A DNA stretch of 25,987 bases from Bacteroidales bacterium (GCA_017631875.1 JAGBSL010000073.1:1-25987), one strand, 5' to 3'. Counted from the first letter of the stretch, positions 1 through 7,970 are shown. The notes: generated by a model from the sequence alone, not told the origin. Made by a program: numbers and translations.

Positions 1-1
1 C

Positions 2-2089
2 GTAAGCTACACCTCGGTGGAGGAGAACAGAAGCGTGCGCAATCTTTACATCTGCGATCTTGAAGGATCTGACAACCAGCTTATTACAAAGTCAGGCAAG
101 AGCATCGTGAATGCCAGATGGAGCAGCGACGGAAAGCATATTGCCTACATCAAGGGCGGCCAGATATGGACAGCGAAGGTCAGCCTGAAGAAGGGCAAAT
201 GGACACTGAGCGGCGAGCGCCAGGTAAGCAATGTGCCGGCTGGCGTCGGTGAGTTCAAGCTCTCTCCGGACCAGAAGAAGGTGATGTACATCAGCTATGT
301 CAAGAGCCATGTAGACAAGCCGGTCGACAGACATGCAGATCTGGACAAGGCGACCGCTTATGTCAGCGACGACCTGATGTACCGTCATTGGGATCATACG
401 GTTCTTGAGATTCCGCATACATTCATTGCTGATTTCGACTTCAGCGACGGCGAGATCACCCCAGAAGCCTCTACCGACATTCTCGCCGGAGAGGCGGAGC
501 TTTATGAGCTTCCAACCGAGCCGTTCGGCGGCCTGGAGCAGCTCAGCTGGAGCCCTGACGGAAAGTACATCGCATATTCATGCCGCAAGCTCGTGGGCAA
601 GAAATACGCTTTCTCTACCAACACAGAGATTTATATATATAATGTGGAGACAGGCGCGTGCCAGGTCATCGACATGAAGGGCGGATATGATACCGATCCT
701 GTATGGAGCCCTGACGGCAGCAAGATCGCATGGATCAGCATGGAGCGCGACGGCTATGAGGCTGATAAGCAGAGGCTCATGATGGCGTATGTGGACTGGA
801 CCAAGGGCGAGCCTATGGTATGGGGCATCACAGACGCAACCGAGGACTTCAAATACAATGCGGCAGGCCCTGTTTGGTCTGCGGACTCGAAGAACATCTA
901 TTTCAATTCGCTTGCAGAGGGTGTTCAGGGAATGTTCGTAGCCAAGGGACCGGATTTTGACGCTCCGGCCGGATCCAAGATCAAGCCTGCGCCATGGAAG
1001 ATAGAGAGGATCACTGATGAGGACTTCTGGTATGACTTCGGTTCGCCTTTCCATGTGGCTGAAAACGAGGACGGTTCGACGACATTATACACGACATGGT
1101 GCAGCATGGACTTCCCTACCGAGCTTATGGCTGTGACCACAAGCGATTTCGGCACAAGATACACCTCGATCACACTTGAAAATTCGCACATCCTTTCGCA
1201 GCTGGCCGAGCATGAGACTGAGGCGAGATGGCTTGAGACCGTGGATGGAAAGAAGATGCTCACATGGGTGCTCTACCCTCCTCAGTTCGATCCTTCGAAG
1301 AAATATCCGGCTATCACGATCTGCCTTGGAGGCCCTCAGGGCACACTCAGCCAGGGATGGTCATACAGGTGGAACTATAGGTTGATGGCGGCTCAGGGCT
1401 ATGTGGTCGTGCTTCCTAACAGACGCGGAACGACTGCGTTCGGTCAGGAGTGGACTGAACAGATTTCTGGAGATTATCCAGGTCTGAACATGCAGGACTA
1501 CCTCGTGGCGGCCAAGACGCTCAAGGCAGAACCTTACGTGGACAAGATGGCTGCATGCGGCGCAAGCTACGGCGGATATTCGGTTTACTACCTCTGCGGC
1601 ACCCATGGAGATGTGTTTGACGCATTCATTGCGCATGCGGGCATCTTCAATGAGGAGCATATGTACATGACCACTGAGGAACTGTGGTTCCCTAACTTTG
1701 ACAACGGCGGTCTGCATGAGGCTTCATTCGATCAGCGCGTAGGCACAGCGGAATGTCCTATCGGACCTGCAGGCGACGGCCTCACATTCGGCGGCATCAA
1801 GCAGGGCGGATCCCCTTGGAGCACAGAGCCTAAGGCAGTGCGTCACTACAAACTTTCACCTCACAATCTTGTATGTAACTGGCATACTCCACTGATGGTG
1901 ATTCATGGCGGAATGGACTACAGAGTACCTGTGGACCAGGGAATGGCGGCGTACAACTGTGCGCAGATGATGGGAGTTCCGTCTCGCCTTCTGATCTTCC
2001 CAGACGAGAACCACTGGATCCTCAAGCCGCAGAACGCCATGATGTGGCACCGCGAATACTTCCGCTGGCTTGATCAGTGGTGTAAGTAA
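2..2089 (+). CDS. S9 family peptidase (prolyl oligopeptidase/DPP type), 5' partial
   Basis: This is a serine peptidase that cleaves peptides after a beta-propeller gates access to an alpha/beta-hydrolase domain; family members in Bacteroidales are usually periplasmic. The reading frame is open to the left edge, so the true start and any signal peptide lie outside the window; the GTG at 17 is internal. Counting from that GTG, PD40-like propeller repeats are visible as RWSSDGKHIAYI, SWSPDGKYIAYS, VWSPDGSKIAWIS and VWSADSKNIYF. The C-terminal hydrolase domain carries the triad: Ser517 in GASYGGY, Asp634 in GGMDYRVP and His666 in ENHW. All catalytic residues are present and the gene looks intact at its 3' end. 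It is followed by a fold-back element and a strong terminator, so it probably ends its transcript. The exact substrate (DPP IV-like or acylaminoacyl-like) cannot be told. Confidence 0.9.
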   Translation, partial: VSYTSVEENRSVRNLYICDLEGSDNQLITKSGKSIVNARWSSDGKHIAYIKGGQIWTAKVSLKKGKWTLSGERQVSNVPAGVGEFKLSPDQKKVMYISYVKSHVDKPVDRHADLDKATAYVSDDLMYRHWDHTVLEIPHTFIADFDFSDGEITPEASTDILAGEAELYELPTEPFGGLEQLSWSPDGKYIAYSCRKLVGKKYAFSTNTEIYIYNVETGACQVIDMKGGYDTDPVWSPDGSKIAWISMERDGYEADKQRLMMAYVDWTKGEPMVWGITDATEDFKYNAAGPVWSADSKNIYFNSLAEGVQGMFVAKGPDFDAPAGSKIKPAPWKIERITDEDFWYDFGSPFHVAENEDGSTTLYTTWCSMDFPTELMAVTTSDFGTRYTSITLENSHILSQLAEHETEARWLETVDGKKMLTWVLYPPQFDPSKKYPAITICLGGPQGTLSQGWSYRWNYRLMAAQGYVVVLPNRRGTTAFGQEWTEQISGDYPGLNMQDYLVAAKTLKAEPYVDKMAACGASYGGYSVYYLCGTHGDVFDAFIAHAGIFNEEHMYMTTEELWFPNFDNGGLHEASFDQRVGTAECPIGPAGDGLTFGGIKQGGSPWSTEPKAVRHYKLSPHNLVCNWHTPLMVIHGGMDYRVPVDQGMAAYNCAQMMGVPSRLLIFPDENHWILKPQNAMMWHREYFRWLDQWCK

Positions 2090-2101
2090 ATCTGCAACAA
2101 A

Positions 2102-2244
2102 TACAAAGTCAGGGCTCTATAGCTGGGCGGCATTGGCTCCCGAAAAGGGAGGTCGTGAACGATATAGAAAACCTCCGGCCGGAGGTTTTCAGTGAACAGC
2201 ACGAAGTGGGGAGGACCGCCAGGCTATAGAGCCCTGACTTTGTA
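2102..2244. repeat. 143-bp fold-back element with 22-bp perfect inverted ends
   Basis: The ends 2102-2123 and 2223-2244 are perfect inverted repeats of 22 bp with core AAAGTCAGGGCTCTATAGC. After two unpaired positions the pairing resumes for 5 bp (GGCGG at 2126-2130 with CCGCC at 2216-2220). Inside lie a small hairpin (CTCCC-GAAAA-GGGAG, 2137-2151) and a perfect 24-bp palindrome at 2167-2190 centred on CCGGCCGG. There is no coding potential and I see no flanking target duplication. It could be a MITE/REP-like mobile repeat or a structured RNA; the sequence alone cannot decide. Confidence 0.7.
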
Positions 2245-2255
2245 GCCCCACCTAA

Positions 2256-2289
2256 TGTCGTCAAAGAAAAAGGCATTTCGTTGACGACA
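2256..2289. other. Short hairpin next to the fold-back element
   Basis: TGTCGTCAA (2256-2264) and TTGACGACA (2281-2289) form a 9-bp inverted repeat with a 16-nt loop. No T-run follows on either strand, so it does not look like an intrinsic terminator. Its role is unknown; it lies between the fold-back element and the tRNA/peptidase terminator. Confidence 0.45.
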
Positions 2290-2314
2290 GGGGTTAACGA
2301 TAATGGTTGAGACT

Positions 2315-2348
2315 AAAAATGACTCGTGGTTTGCCACGAGTCATTTTT
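2315..2348. terminator. Bidirectional intrinsic terminator (S9 peptidase / tRNA-Arg)
   Basis: A perfect 15-bp stem, AAAAATGACTCGTGG (2315-2329) with CCACGAGTCATTTTT (2334-2348), has a 4-nt loop and is flanked by A-run and T-run, so it can end transcription in both directions. On the minus strand it starts one base past the tRNA 3' end; on the plus strand it closes the peptidase transcript. Confidence 0.9.
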
Positions 2349-2349
2349 G

Positions 2350-2421
2350 TACCCCCATGCGGAATCGAACCGCAACCGTCAGAACCGGAATCTGAAATTC
2401 TATCCATTAAACTATAGGGGC
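2350..2421 (-). tRNA. tRNA-Arg (anticodon CCG)
   Basis: The reverse complement folds into a full cloverleaf of 72 nt. The acceptor stem is GCCCCTA with TGGGGGT (including a G1:U72 wobble), the D-stem is GTTT with GAAT, the anticodon stem is TCAGA/TCTGA around loop TTCCGGT, and the T-arm is TGCGG-TTCGATT-CCGCA. The anticodon CCG reads the arginine codon CGG. The discriminator base is A and no CCA tail is encoded. A TATATTTG box lies just upstream and a strong terminator directly downstream, so it is probably transcribed alone. Confidence 0.95.
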
Positions 2422-2432
2422 AAAACGGAACG

Positions 2433-2440
2433 CAAATATA
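2433..2440 (-). promoter_or_regulatory. Bacteroidota -7 promoter box for tRNA-Arg
   Basis: On the minus strand the sequence reads TATATTTG, matching TAnnTTTG, 11 nt upstream of the tRNA 5' end. No convincing TTTG at -33 is seen. It lies back to back with the fabD -7 box, 12 bp apart. Confidence 0.6.
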
Positions 2441-2452
2441 GACAATTTTCTT

Positions 2453-2460
2453 TAACTTTG
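2453..2460 (+). promoter_or_regulatory. Bacteroidota -7 promoter box for fabD
   Basis: TAACTTTG matches TAnnTTTG. It lies 24 nt upstream of the fabD ATG, leaving a short leader of about 17-20 nt. The -33 element is not evident. Confidence 0.6.
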
Positions 2461-2484
2461 CGGGAGGACTATACCAAAACCGAT

Positions 2485-3378
2485 ATGAAGAAAGCATACA
2501 TTTTCCCAGGACAGGGGTCGCAGTTCCCCGGAATGGCGAAGGATCTATATGAAGGTAACGAGAAGGCGCGTCAGATGCTGGAAAGAGCCAATGAAGTTCT
2601 CGGATTCCGTATCACCGACATCATGTTTAACGGTACTGCAGACGACCTTAAGCAGACCGATGTGACCCAGCCGGCAATCTTCCTGCATTCGGTTGTGCTG
2701 GCAGAATGTCTTCCTGATTTCCAGCCGGATATGGTTGCCGGACACTCGCTCGGAGAGTTCTCTGCACTTGTTGCGGCAGGGGCCATGGACTTTGAAGAAG
2801 GTCTGAAGCTGGTTGCAATCCGCGCCAGAGCCATGCAGAAGGCATGTGAGATGAACCCGGGTTCAATGGCGGCTGTGCTTGCGCTTCCGACTGAAACCAT
2901 CGAGAGAATTTGCGATGAGACCGAAGGTGTGGTCGTTGCAGCAAATTATAACTGCGAGGGTCAGGTCGTAATTTCCGGTGAGAAGAGTGCTGTCGCTGCT
3001 GCATGCGCCAAGATGAAGGAAGCGGGAGCCAGACGCGCGCTCGAGCTTCCGGTCGGCGGTGCCTTCCACTCCCCTCTCATGGAACCGGCCCGGGCAGAAC
3101 TGGCCGAAGGTATAGCCAAAGCCCAGATCCACACACCAATCTGCCCTGTATATCAAAACGTTACAGCCCAGGCTACAACTGACCCTGAAACCATCAAGGC
3201 AAACCTTCTGACCCAGCTGACATCTCCAGTCCGCTGGACGCAGAGCGTCGTCACCATGCTCGCCGACGGTGCCGACCACTTCATCGAGCTCGGCCCCGGC
3301 AAAGTCCTCCAGGGCCTCGTCTCCAAAACCGCCTCAACTCCAGTCACCATCGAAGGCATATCAATGCTCACGCAATAA
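2485..3378 (+). CDS. fabD: Malonyl-CoA:ACP transacylase FabD
   Basis: FabD moves the malonyl group from CoA to acyl carrier protein, providing the extender unit for type II fatty acid synthesis in the cytoplasm. The 297-residue length is normal for the family. The N-terminal FPGQGSQ motif (residues 7-13), the nucleophile Ser88 in GHSLGE, an arginine in IRARAMQ (R113, matching E. coli R117), His195 in GAFHSPLM, and the C-terminal ELGPGKVL motif are all visible. The ATG at 2485 is chosen because MKKAYIFPGQ is the standard N-terminus and because a promoter box lies 24 nt upstream; the frame stays open further upstream, but that would run through the tRNA. It is monocistronic as far as can be seen, being followed by a 373-bp intergenic region. 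Other fab genes are not in the window. Confidence 0.97.
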   Translation: MKKAYIFPGQGSQFPGMAKDLYEGNEKARQMLERANEVLGFRITDIMFNGTADDLKQTDVTQPAIFLHSVVLAECLPDFQPDMVAGHSLGEFSALVAAGAMDFEEGLKLVAIRARAMQKACEMNPGSMAAVLALPTETIERICDETEGVVVAANYNCEGQVVISGEKSAVAAACAKMKEAGARRALELPVGGAFHSPLMEPARAELAEGIAKAQIHTPICPVYQNVTAQATTDPETIKANLLTQLTSPVRWTQSVVTMLADGADHFIELGPGKVLQGLVSKTASTPVTIEGISMLTQ

Positions 3379-3543
3379 GGGTTTTAAGGACCGGTTAACG
3401 ACAGGCTCTTTTATACCACACTGAGAATCAACGAATTACAAACCACCGTGCCGTTAATTAGGTGTTTAAAAGACCAGTTAACGGCAGGCTCTTTTATATC
3501 ACATTGAGATTCAACGAATTACAAATAACAGTGCAGTTAATCC
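3378..3543. repeat. 83-bp sequence in two tandem copies
   Basis: Copy 1 (about 3378-3460) and copy 2 (about 3461-3543) align without gaps at a period of 83 bp. Shared blocks include GTTAACG, CAGGCTCTTTTATA and TCAACGAATTACAAA, with scattered substitutions. Across the junction TGCCGTTAA (3449-3457) and TTAACGGCA (3478-3486) form a 9-bp inverted repeat. It begins at the fabD stop codon. The GGCTCTTTT segment of each copy resembles half of a terminator, but the stem is imperfect. Function is unknown. Confidence 0.75.
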
Positions 3544-3751
3544 CAATAGGAGAAGATCACAGAGCTTCCTCACCAGAGAACAATGGTTTGACGGACATGC
3601 ATTTCTATTTCCGACACAAAGAAACAGGGAGAGATCGGTTATATTTTTTGAATATTTTAGTACAATTTTGAGGATAATTCATTAAATTTGTATGTTTGGC
3701 CTTTTACGGTCAAATAAAGAATTGAATTAACAACACAAAACATAACGAATT
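3544..3751 (+). promoter_or_regulatory. Leader and promoter region of the PFOR gene
   Basis: Together with the 83-bp repeat this fills the 373-bp gap after fabD. A -7 box TAAATTTG lies at 3683-3690, giving a leader of roughly 55 nt that is A-rich just before the ATG, as usual for highly translated Bacteroidota genes. The nearest TTTG (3667-3670) is only 12 bp away, too close for a standard -33 element. The stretch 3544-3660 shows no gene that I can support. Confidence 0.55.
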
Positions 3752-6700
3752 ATGGCAAACGAGAAAAAATTCGTCACTTGTGACGGTAACTGGGCAGCTG
3801 CGCATATCGCATACCTGTTCAGCGAGCATGCCGCAATCTATCCTATCACTCCGTCATCGACTATGGCAGAGTATGTGGACGAGTGGGCTGCTCAGGGTAA
3901 GAAGAACCTCTTCGGAGAGACTGTTAAGGTAACTGAGATGCAGAGCGAGGGTGGTGCTGCCGGTGCAGTTCACGGTTCACTCCAGGCAGGTGCCCTCACA
4001 ACAACATTCACAGCATCACAGGGTCTGCTCCTGATGATCCCTAACATGTACAAGATCGCAGGTGAGCTCCTCCCTACTGTATTCCATGTATCAGCACGTG
4101 CGCTCGCTTCGCACGCACTCTCTATCTTCGGTGACCACCAGGACGTGATGGCATGCCGCCAGACAGGTTTCGCAATGCTTGCTTCAGCTTCTGTACAGGA
4201 GGCTCTCGACATGGCAGCGGTAGCGCACCTCTCAGCAATCAAGGCAAGCGTTCCGTTCCTGCACTTCTTCGACGGATTCCGTACTTCGCATGAGATCCAG
4301 AAGATCGAGCTCATCGACGAGGCAGCCCTCAAGGGAATGGTCAGCACAAAGTCTCTTGCTAAGTTCCGTGCAAAGGCTCTCTCACCAGACGCTCCTGTAA
4401 CACGCGGTACAGCGCAGAACGCTGACGTATACTTCCAGGCACGAGAGGCTTGCAACCAGTACTATGACGCAGTTCCGGATGTAGTGGCACGCTACATGGG
4501 CGAGATCAGCGAGCTCACAGGCCGTGAGTACCGCCCGTTCGACTACTACGGTGACCCTGAGGCAGAGAACATCATCATCGCGATGGGTTCTGTGACAGAG
4601 ACAATCAAGGAGACAATCGACTACCTCGCAGCACAGGGCAAGAAGGTCGGAGTCCTCATCGTACGTCTCTACAGACCGTTCTCGGCTAAATATTTCATGA
4701 AGGCGCTTCCTAAGAGCGTGAAGAGAATCGCTGTTCTCGACAGGACAAAGGAGCCAGGTTCACTCGGCGAGCCATTGTTCCTCGACATCAAGGCCCTCTT
4801 CCAGGGCGTGGAGGACGCACCGCTCGTAGTTGGCGGCCGCTATGGTCTCTCTTCAAAGGACACAACTCCTGCACAGATCGTTTCAGTATACGAGAACCTC
4901 GAGCTTGCAGAGCCTAAGGACGGCTTCACAATCGGCATCGTGGACGACGTGACATTCAAGTCACTCCCACAGAAGGAGGAGTTCTCTATCGTGAAGCCAG
5001 GTACAACTGAGTGCAAGTTCTTCGGACTCGGCTCAGACGGTACTGTCGGTGCTAACAAGAACACTATCAAGATCATCGGTGACAACACACCTAAATACTG
5101 CCAGGCATACTTCGACTATGACTCTAAGAAGTCAGGCGGATACACATGTTCACACCTCCGCTTCGGTGACCTCCCTATCAAGGCTCCTTACCTCGTAGGT
5201 ACTCCGGACTTCGTAGCATGCCACGTGCCTTCATACCTTACTAAGTATGACGTGCTCAAGGGCATCAAGCAGAACGGTACACTCCTGCTCAACAGTCTCT
5301 GGGACGTTGAGGAGACCCTCAAGAGGATCCCTGACCACGTAAAGGCTGTAATCGGCAAGAAGAACATCACCCTCTACATCATCAACGCAACAAAGATCGC
5401 AGCTGAGATCGGACTCGGCGGACGTACAAACACAATCCTCCAGTCTGCATTCTTCAAGATCACAGGCATCATCCCTTACGAGGAGGCTGTGGGCTACATG
5501 AAGAAGGCTATCGTGAAGAGCTACGGCAAGAAGGGTGAGCACATCGTGAACATGAACTACGCTGCTGTCGACAGAGGCGGTGAGTATGTAAAGGTAGAGA
5601 TCCCAGCTGACTGGAAGGAGATCACAGCGAAGTTCGAGAATCCTAACAAGGACCGTCTCGCTCCTGAGTTCGTGAAGAACATCGCCGACATCGTGAACGC
5701 ACAGGCTGGCGACACTCTCCCTGTAAGCGTATTCGCTGACAAGGCAGACGGCACTATCCCTGCAGGTACAACAGCATACGAGAAGCGTGGCGTTGCAGTG
5801 AACGTTCCTGAGTGGCAGGCTGACAAGTGTATCCAGTGCAACACTTGTGCATTCGTATGTCCTCACGCTGCAATCCGTCCGTTCCTCCTCACAGAGGAAG
5901 AGGCCGCAAACGCACCTGAGGGCGTTAAGCTCACACAGGGCAAGGCAGTGTTCAAGGACTACAAGTACGGTCTCAGCGTATCAGTTCTCGACTGTACAGG
6001 TTGCGGCAACTGTGCTGACGTATGTCCTGCAAAGGAGAAGGCTCTCGCGATGAAGCCTCTCGGAACACAGGAAGCAGAGCAGGCAAACTTCGACTACCTC
6101 CACGCACATGTAGGCTACAAGGATAACGTACAGAACAAGGCAGGCAACATCAAGAACGCTCAGTTCGCACAGCCTCTCTTCGAGTTCTCTGGCGCTTGCG
6201 CAGGTTGCGGTGAGACTCCATACATCAAGACAATCACACAGCTCTTCGGTGACCACATGATGGTTGCAAACGCTACAGGATGTTCATCAATCTACGGTGC
6301 ATCATTCCCTGCAGCTCCATACTGCAAGAACGCTGACGGCCACGGCCCGGCATGGGCAAACTCACTCTTCGAGGACTTCTGCGAGTTCGGTCTCGGTATG
6401 AAGCTCGGTTCTGACAGAGCACGCATGACAGTTGCCAAGCTCATGGAGCAGGGTCTCTCATGCACATGCTGCACAGATGAGATGAAAGCTCTCTTCACTC
6501 AGTGGCTCGAGAACAAGAACGACGCTAAGGTTACACGCGAGGTTGCAGACAAGCTCATTCCTCTTTGCGAGGGTTGCGGATGTGACGTATGCAAGGGTCT
6601 CGTAGAGTACAAGACATTCATCCCTGCACGCAGCCAGTGGATCATCGGCGGTGACGGTGCATCATACGACATCGGATACGGCGGACTCGACCATGTGCTC

Positions 6701-7276
6701 GCTTCAGGTGAGAATGTGAACATCCTCGTTCTCGATACAGAGGTTTACTCTAACACAGGTGGACAGTCATCTAAGGCAACTCCTGCAGGTGCTATCGCGA
6801 AGTTCGCCGCTTCAGGTAAGCGCGTACGCAAGAAGGACCTCGGTATGATGGCGATGAGCTACGGTTATGTATACGTTGCACAGGTTGCAATGGGCGCATC
6901 TCCAGTTCAGTTCTTCAACGCTATCAAGGAGGCTGAGGCTTACGACGGACCATCACTCATCATCGCTTACGCTCCATGTATCAACCATGGTCTCAAGGCC
7001 GGTATGGGTCTGAGCCAGAAGGAGGAGAAGCTCGCGGTTGAGTGCGGTTACTGGCACCTCTACAGATTCAACCCTATGCTCGAGGGCACAGAGAAGAATC
7101 CGTTCTCTCTCGACAGCAAGGAGCCGGACTGGAGCAAGTTCCAGGACTTCCTGAAGGGTGAGGTGCGTTTCGCATCACTCTACAAGATGTATCCTGACTG
7201 CGCTGAGGAGCTCCTCCAGAAGACAGAGGAATTCGCTAAGCTCCGTCTCGAGACTTACAAGAGACTCGCTAAGTAA
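3752..7276 (+). CDS. nifJ: Pyruvate:ferredoxin (flavodoxin) oxidoreductase, single-chain
   Basis: This enzyme oxidises pyruvate with CoA to acetyl-CoA and CO2 and reduces ferredoxin; it is central to anaerobic carbon and energy metabolism in the cytoplasm. The 1174-residue length is typical for the fused homodimeric form. The N-terminal thiamine-pyrimidine domain (YPITPSSTMAEYVDEWAAQG) is followed by the transketolase C-like domain, the EKR-type region, and two 4Fe-4S motifs: CIQCNTCAFVCP from Cys693 and CTGCGNCADVCP from Cys748. The proximal-cluster cysteine motif CAGCGETPY follows. The TPP/Mg site GDGASYDIGYGG is near residue 967, with DTEVYSNTGGQ after it. The ATG follows an A-rich leader; no Shine-Dalgarno is present. 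Codon use is extremely biased (AAG, AAC, CTC), as expected for a very highly expressed gene. It is flanked by a tandem repeat upstream and a double hairpin downstream, so it is probably a single-gene unit. Confidence 0.97.
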   Translation: MANEKKFVTCDGNWAAAHIAYLFSEHAAIYPITPSSTMAEYVDEWAAQGKKNLFGETVKVTEMQSEGGAAGAVHGSLQAGALTTTFTASQGLLLMIPNMYKIAGELLPTVFHVSARALASHALSIFGDHQDVMACRQTGFAMLASASVQEALDMAAVAHLSAIKASVPFLHFFDGFRTSHEIQKIELIDEAALKGMVSTKSLAKFRAKALSPDAPVTRGTAQNADVYFQAREACNQYYDAVPDVVARYMGEISELTGREYRPFDYYGDPEAENIIIAMGSVTETIKETIDYLAAQGKKVGVLIVRLYRPFSAKYFMKALPKSVKRIAVLDRTKEPGSLGEPLFLDIKALFQGVEDAPLVVGGRYGLSSKDTTPAQIVSVYENLELAEPKDGFTIGIVDDVTFKSLPQKEEFSIVKPGTTECKFFGLGSDGTVGANKNTIKIIGDNTPKYCQAYFDYDSKKSGGYTCSHLRFGDLPIKAPYLVGTPDFVACHVPSYLTKYDVLKGIKQNGTLLLNSLWDVEETLKRIPDHVKAVIGKKNITLYIINATKIAAEIGLGGRTNTILQSAFFKITGIIPYEEAVGYMKKAIVKSYGKKGEHIVNMNYAAVDRGGEYVKVEIPADWKEITAKFENPNKDRLAPEFVKNIADIVNAQAGDTLPVSVFADKADGTIPAGTTAYEKRGVAVNVPEWQADKCIQCNTCAFVCPHAAIRPFLLTEEEAANAPEGVKLTQGKAVFKDYKYGLSVSVLDCTGCGNCADVCPAKEKALAMKPLGTQEAEQANFDYLHAHVGYKDNVQNKAGNIKNAQFAQPLFEFSGACAGCGETPYIKTITQLFGDHMMVANATGCSSIYGASFPAAPYCKNADGHGPAWANSLFEDFCEFGLGMKLGSDRARMTVAKLMEQGLSCTCCTDEMKALFTQWLENKNDAKVTREVADKLIPLCEGCGCDVCKGLVEYKTFIPARSQWIIGGDGASYDIGYGGLDHVLASGENVNILVLDTEVYSNTGGQSSKATPAGAIAKFAASGKRVRKKDLGMMAMSYGYVYVAQVAMGASPVQFFNAIKEAEAYDGPSLIIAYAPCINHGLKAGMGLSQKEEKLAVECGYWHLYRFNPMLEGTEKNPFSLDSKEPDWSKFQDFLKGEVRFASLYKMYPDCAEELLQKTEEFAKLRLETYKRLAK

Positions 7277-7292
7277 TTTTACGATTTGCAAC

Positions 7293-7328
7293 ACCTTGGA
7301 CGTTTTATCAAAACTTTACGTCCAAGGT
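7293..7328. terminator. Hairpin 1 of a duplicated terminator after PFOR
   Basis: ACCTTGGACGT (7293-7303) pairs perfectly with ACGTCCAAGGT (7318-7328), an 11-bp stem with a 14-nt loop, 16 bases after the PFOR stop. The following sequence is AAAGCTAAAAAAG, not a T-run, so on the plus strand it may act as an RNA-stabilising 3' hairpin more than as a terminator. Its arms recur in hairpin 2 about 73 bp downstream. Confidence 0.7.
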
Positions 7329-7360
7329 AAAGCTAAAAAAGTAAGATTTACATAATACCT

Positions 7361-7406
7361 ATAACACCTTGGACATTTTTAACCATAAAATCGTCCAAGG
7401 TGTTAT
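7361..7406. terminator. Hairpin 2, convergent terminator between PFOR and the LysR gene
   Basis: ATAACACCTTGGAC (7361-7374) pairs perfectly with GTCCAAGGTGTTAT (7393-7406), a 14-bp stem with an 18-nt AT-rich loop, followed by TTTATATATTG. It ends one base before the stop codon of the minus-strand regulator, so it serves both convergent transcripts. It shares an 11-bp direct repeat (ACACCTTGGAC) and a 10-bp one (CGTCCAAGGT) with hairpin 1. Confidence 0.8.
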
Positions 7407-7407
7407 T

Positions 7408-7965
7408 TTATATATTGTCTTTGATGAATCTGGCGATCAGACGACATAGCCTGGTGCATGCGAATTTCTGTGAAGGCTGGTAAAGGACATCGAAATCCGT
7501 CGGCTTGGAAGTTGACATCCGTATCGTCGCGATAGCATCTTCCGGATGCATGCCCGAAGGAGCCAGAGCAATGACGAGATCGGCATCATCAAACAAACAT
7601 CGTTCGATCACGATGTCCGGATGTACGCGTACAAAGGCTTCAAGGGCAGGACCTATGAGGTATGTATACAATTCTTCTGAGGCAGAAAGTCTTACGGTTG
7701 CAGGAGGAAGTTTGGCAAACATGTCGTCTATCTGTGAATATATCTCCTGAAGTTTATCTACATAAACCTTGAAGACTTCGCCTTCAGCAGTCAGTTCCAC
7801 AGAACCCCTGAGACGGTCGAAAAGCTTCCTTCCGGTCATCTTCTCCAGATCAGCTACATTCTGGCTGACGGCCGGCTGGGTAATGCCAAGAACGGACGCA
7901 GCCTTCGTGAAGCTGCGCTCGGCTACTACCGCCATGAAAACCTTTAGTCTGAAATCCTCTAGCAT
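7408..7965 (-). CDS. Short LysR-type transcriptional regulator lacking half of the effector domain
   Basis: This is a DNA-binding protein of the LysR family with an unusually small size of 185 residues against about 300 for the family. The N-terminal winged helix-turn-helix is complete (residues 1-60: FTKAASVLGITQPAVSQNVADLEKMTGRKLF), followed by the LTAEG segment and linker helix (residues 62-88). The effector part starts with a recognisable RD1 strand and helix (VRLSASEELYTYLIGPALEAF), then collapses to about 60 residues; no RD2 is seen. It is not a decayed 3' end: the frame ends one base before the terminator hairpin, and only 131 bp separate it from PFOR. The -7 box TATCTTTG lies 5 nt before the ATG, so the message may be leaderless. 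It converges on PFOR and diverges from the M16 peptidase; either may be a target, but this is inference. Confidence 0.85.
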   Translation of the reverse strand: MLEDFRLKVFMAVVAERSFTKAASVLGITQPAVSQNVADLEKMTGRKLFDRLRGSVELTAEGEVFKVYVDKLQEIYSQIDDMFAKLPPATVRLSASEELYTYLIGPALEAFVRVHPDIVIERCLFDDADLVIALAPSGMHPEDAIATIRMSTSKPTDFDVLYQPSQKFACTRLCRLIARFIKDNI

Positions 7966-7970
7966 GGCTA

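Noticed and set aside
2326..2484. A longer fabD start upstream of 2485
   Set aside because: The extension would run through the tRNA-Arg gene and both promoter boxes, and MKKAYIFPGQGSQ at 2485 is the standard FabD N-terminus.
3462..3671. Small plus-strand open frame of 69 codons before PFOR
   Set aside because: It begins inside the 83-bp repeat, has no recognisable domain, no promoter box at a fitting distance, and the parallel repeat copy has no matching frame.
5231..5866. Open frame of 211 codons antisense to PFOR
   Set aside because: Produced by the uniform third-position bias of PFOR; the peptide is a Val/Leu/Cys-rich sequence without a fold signature.
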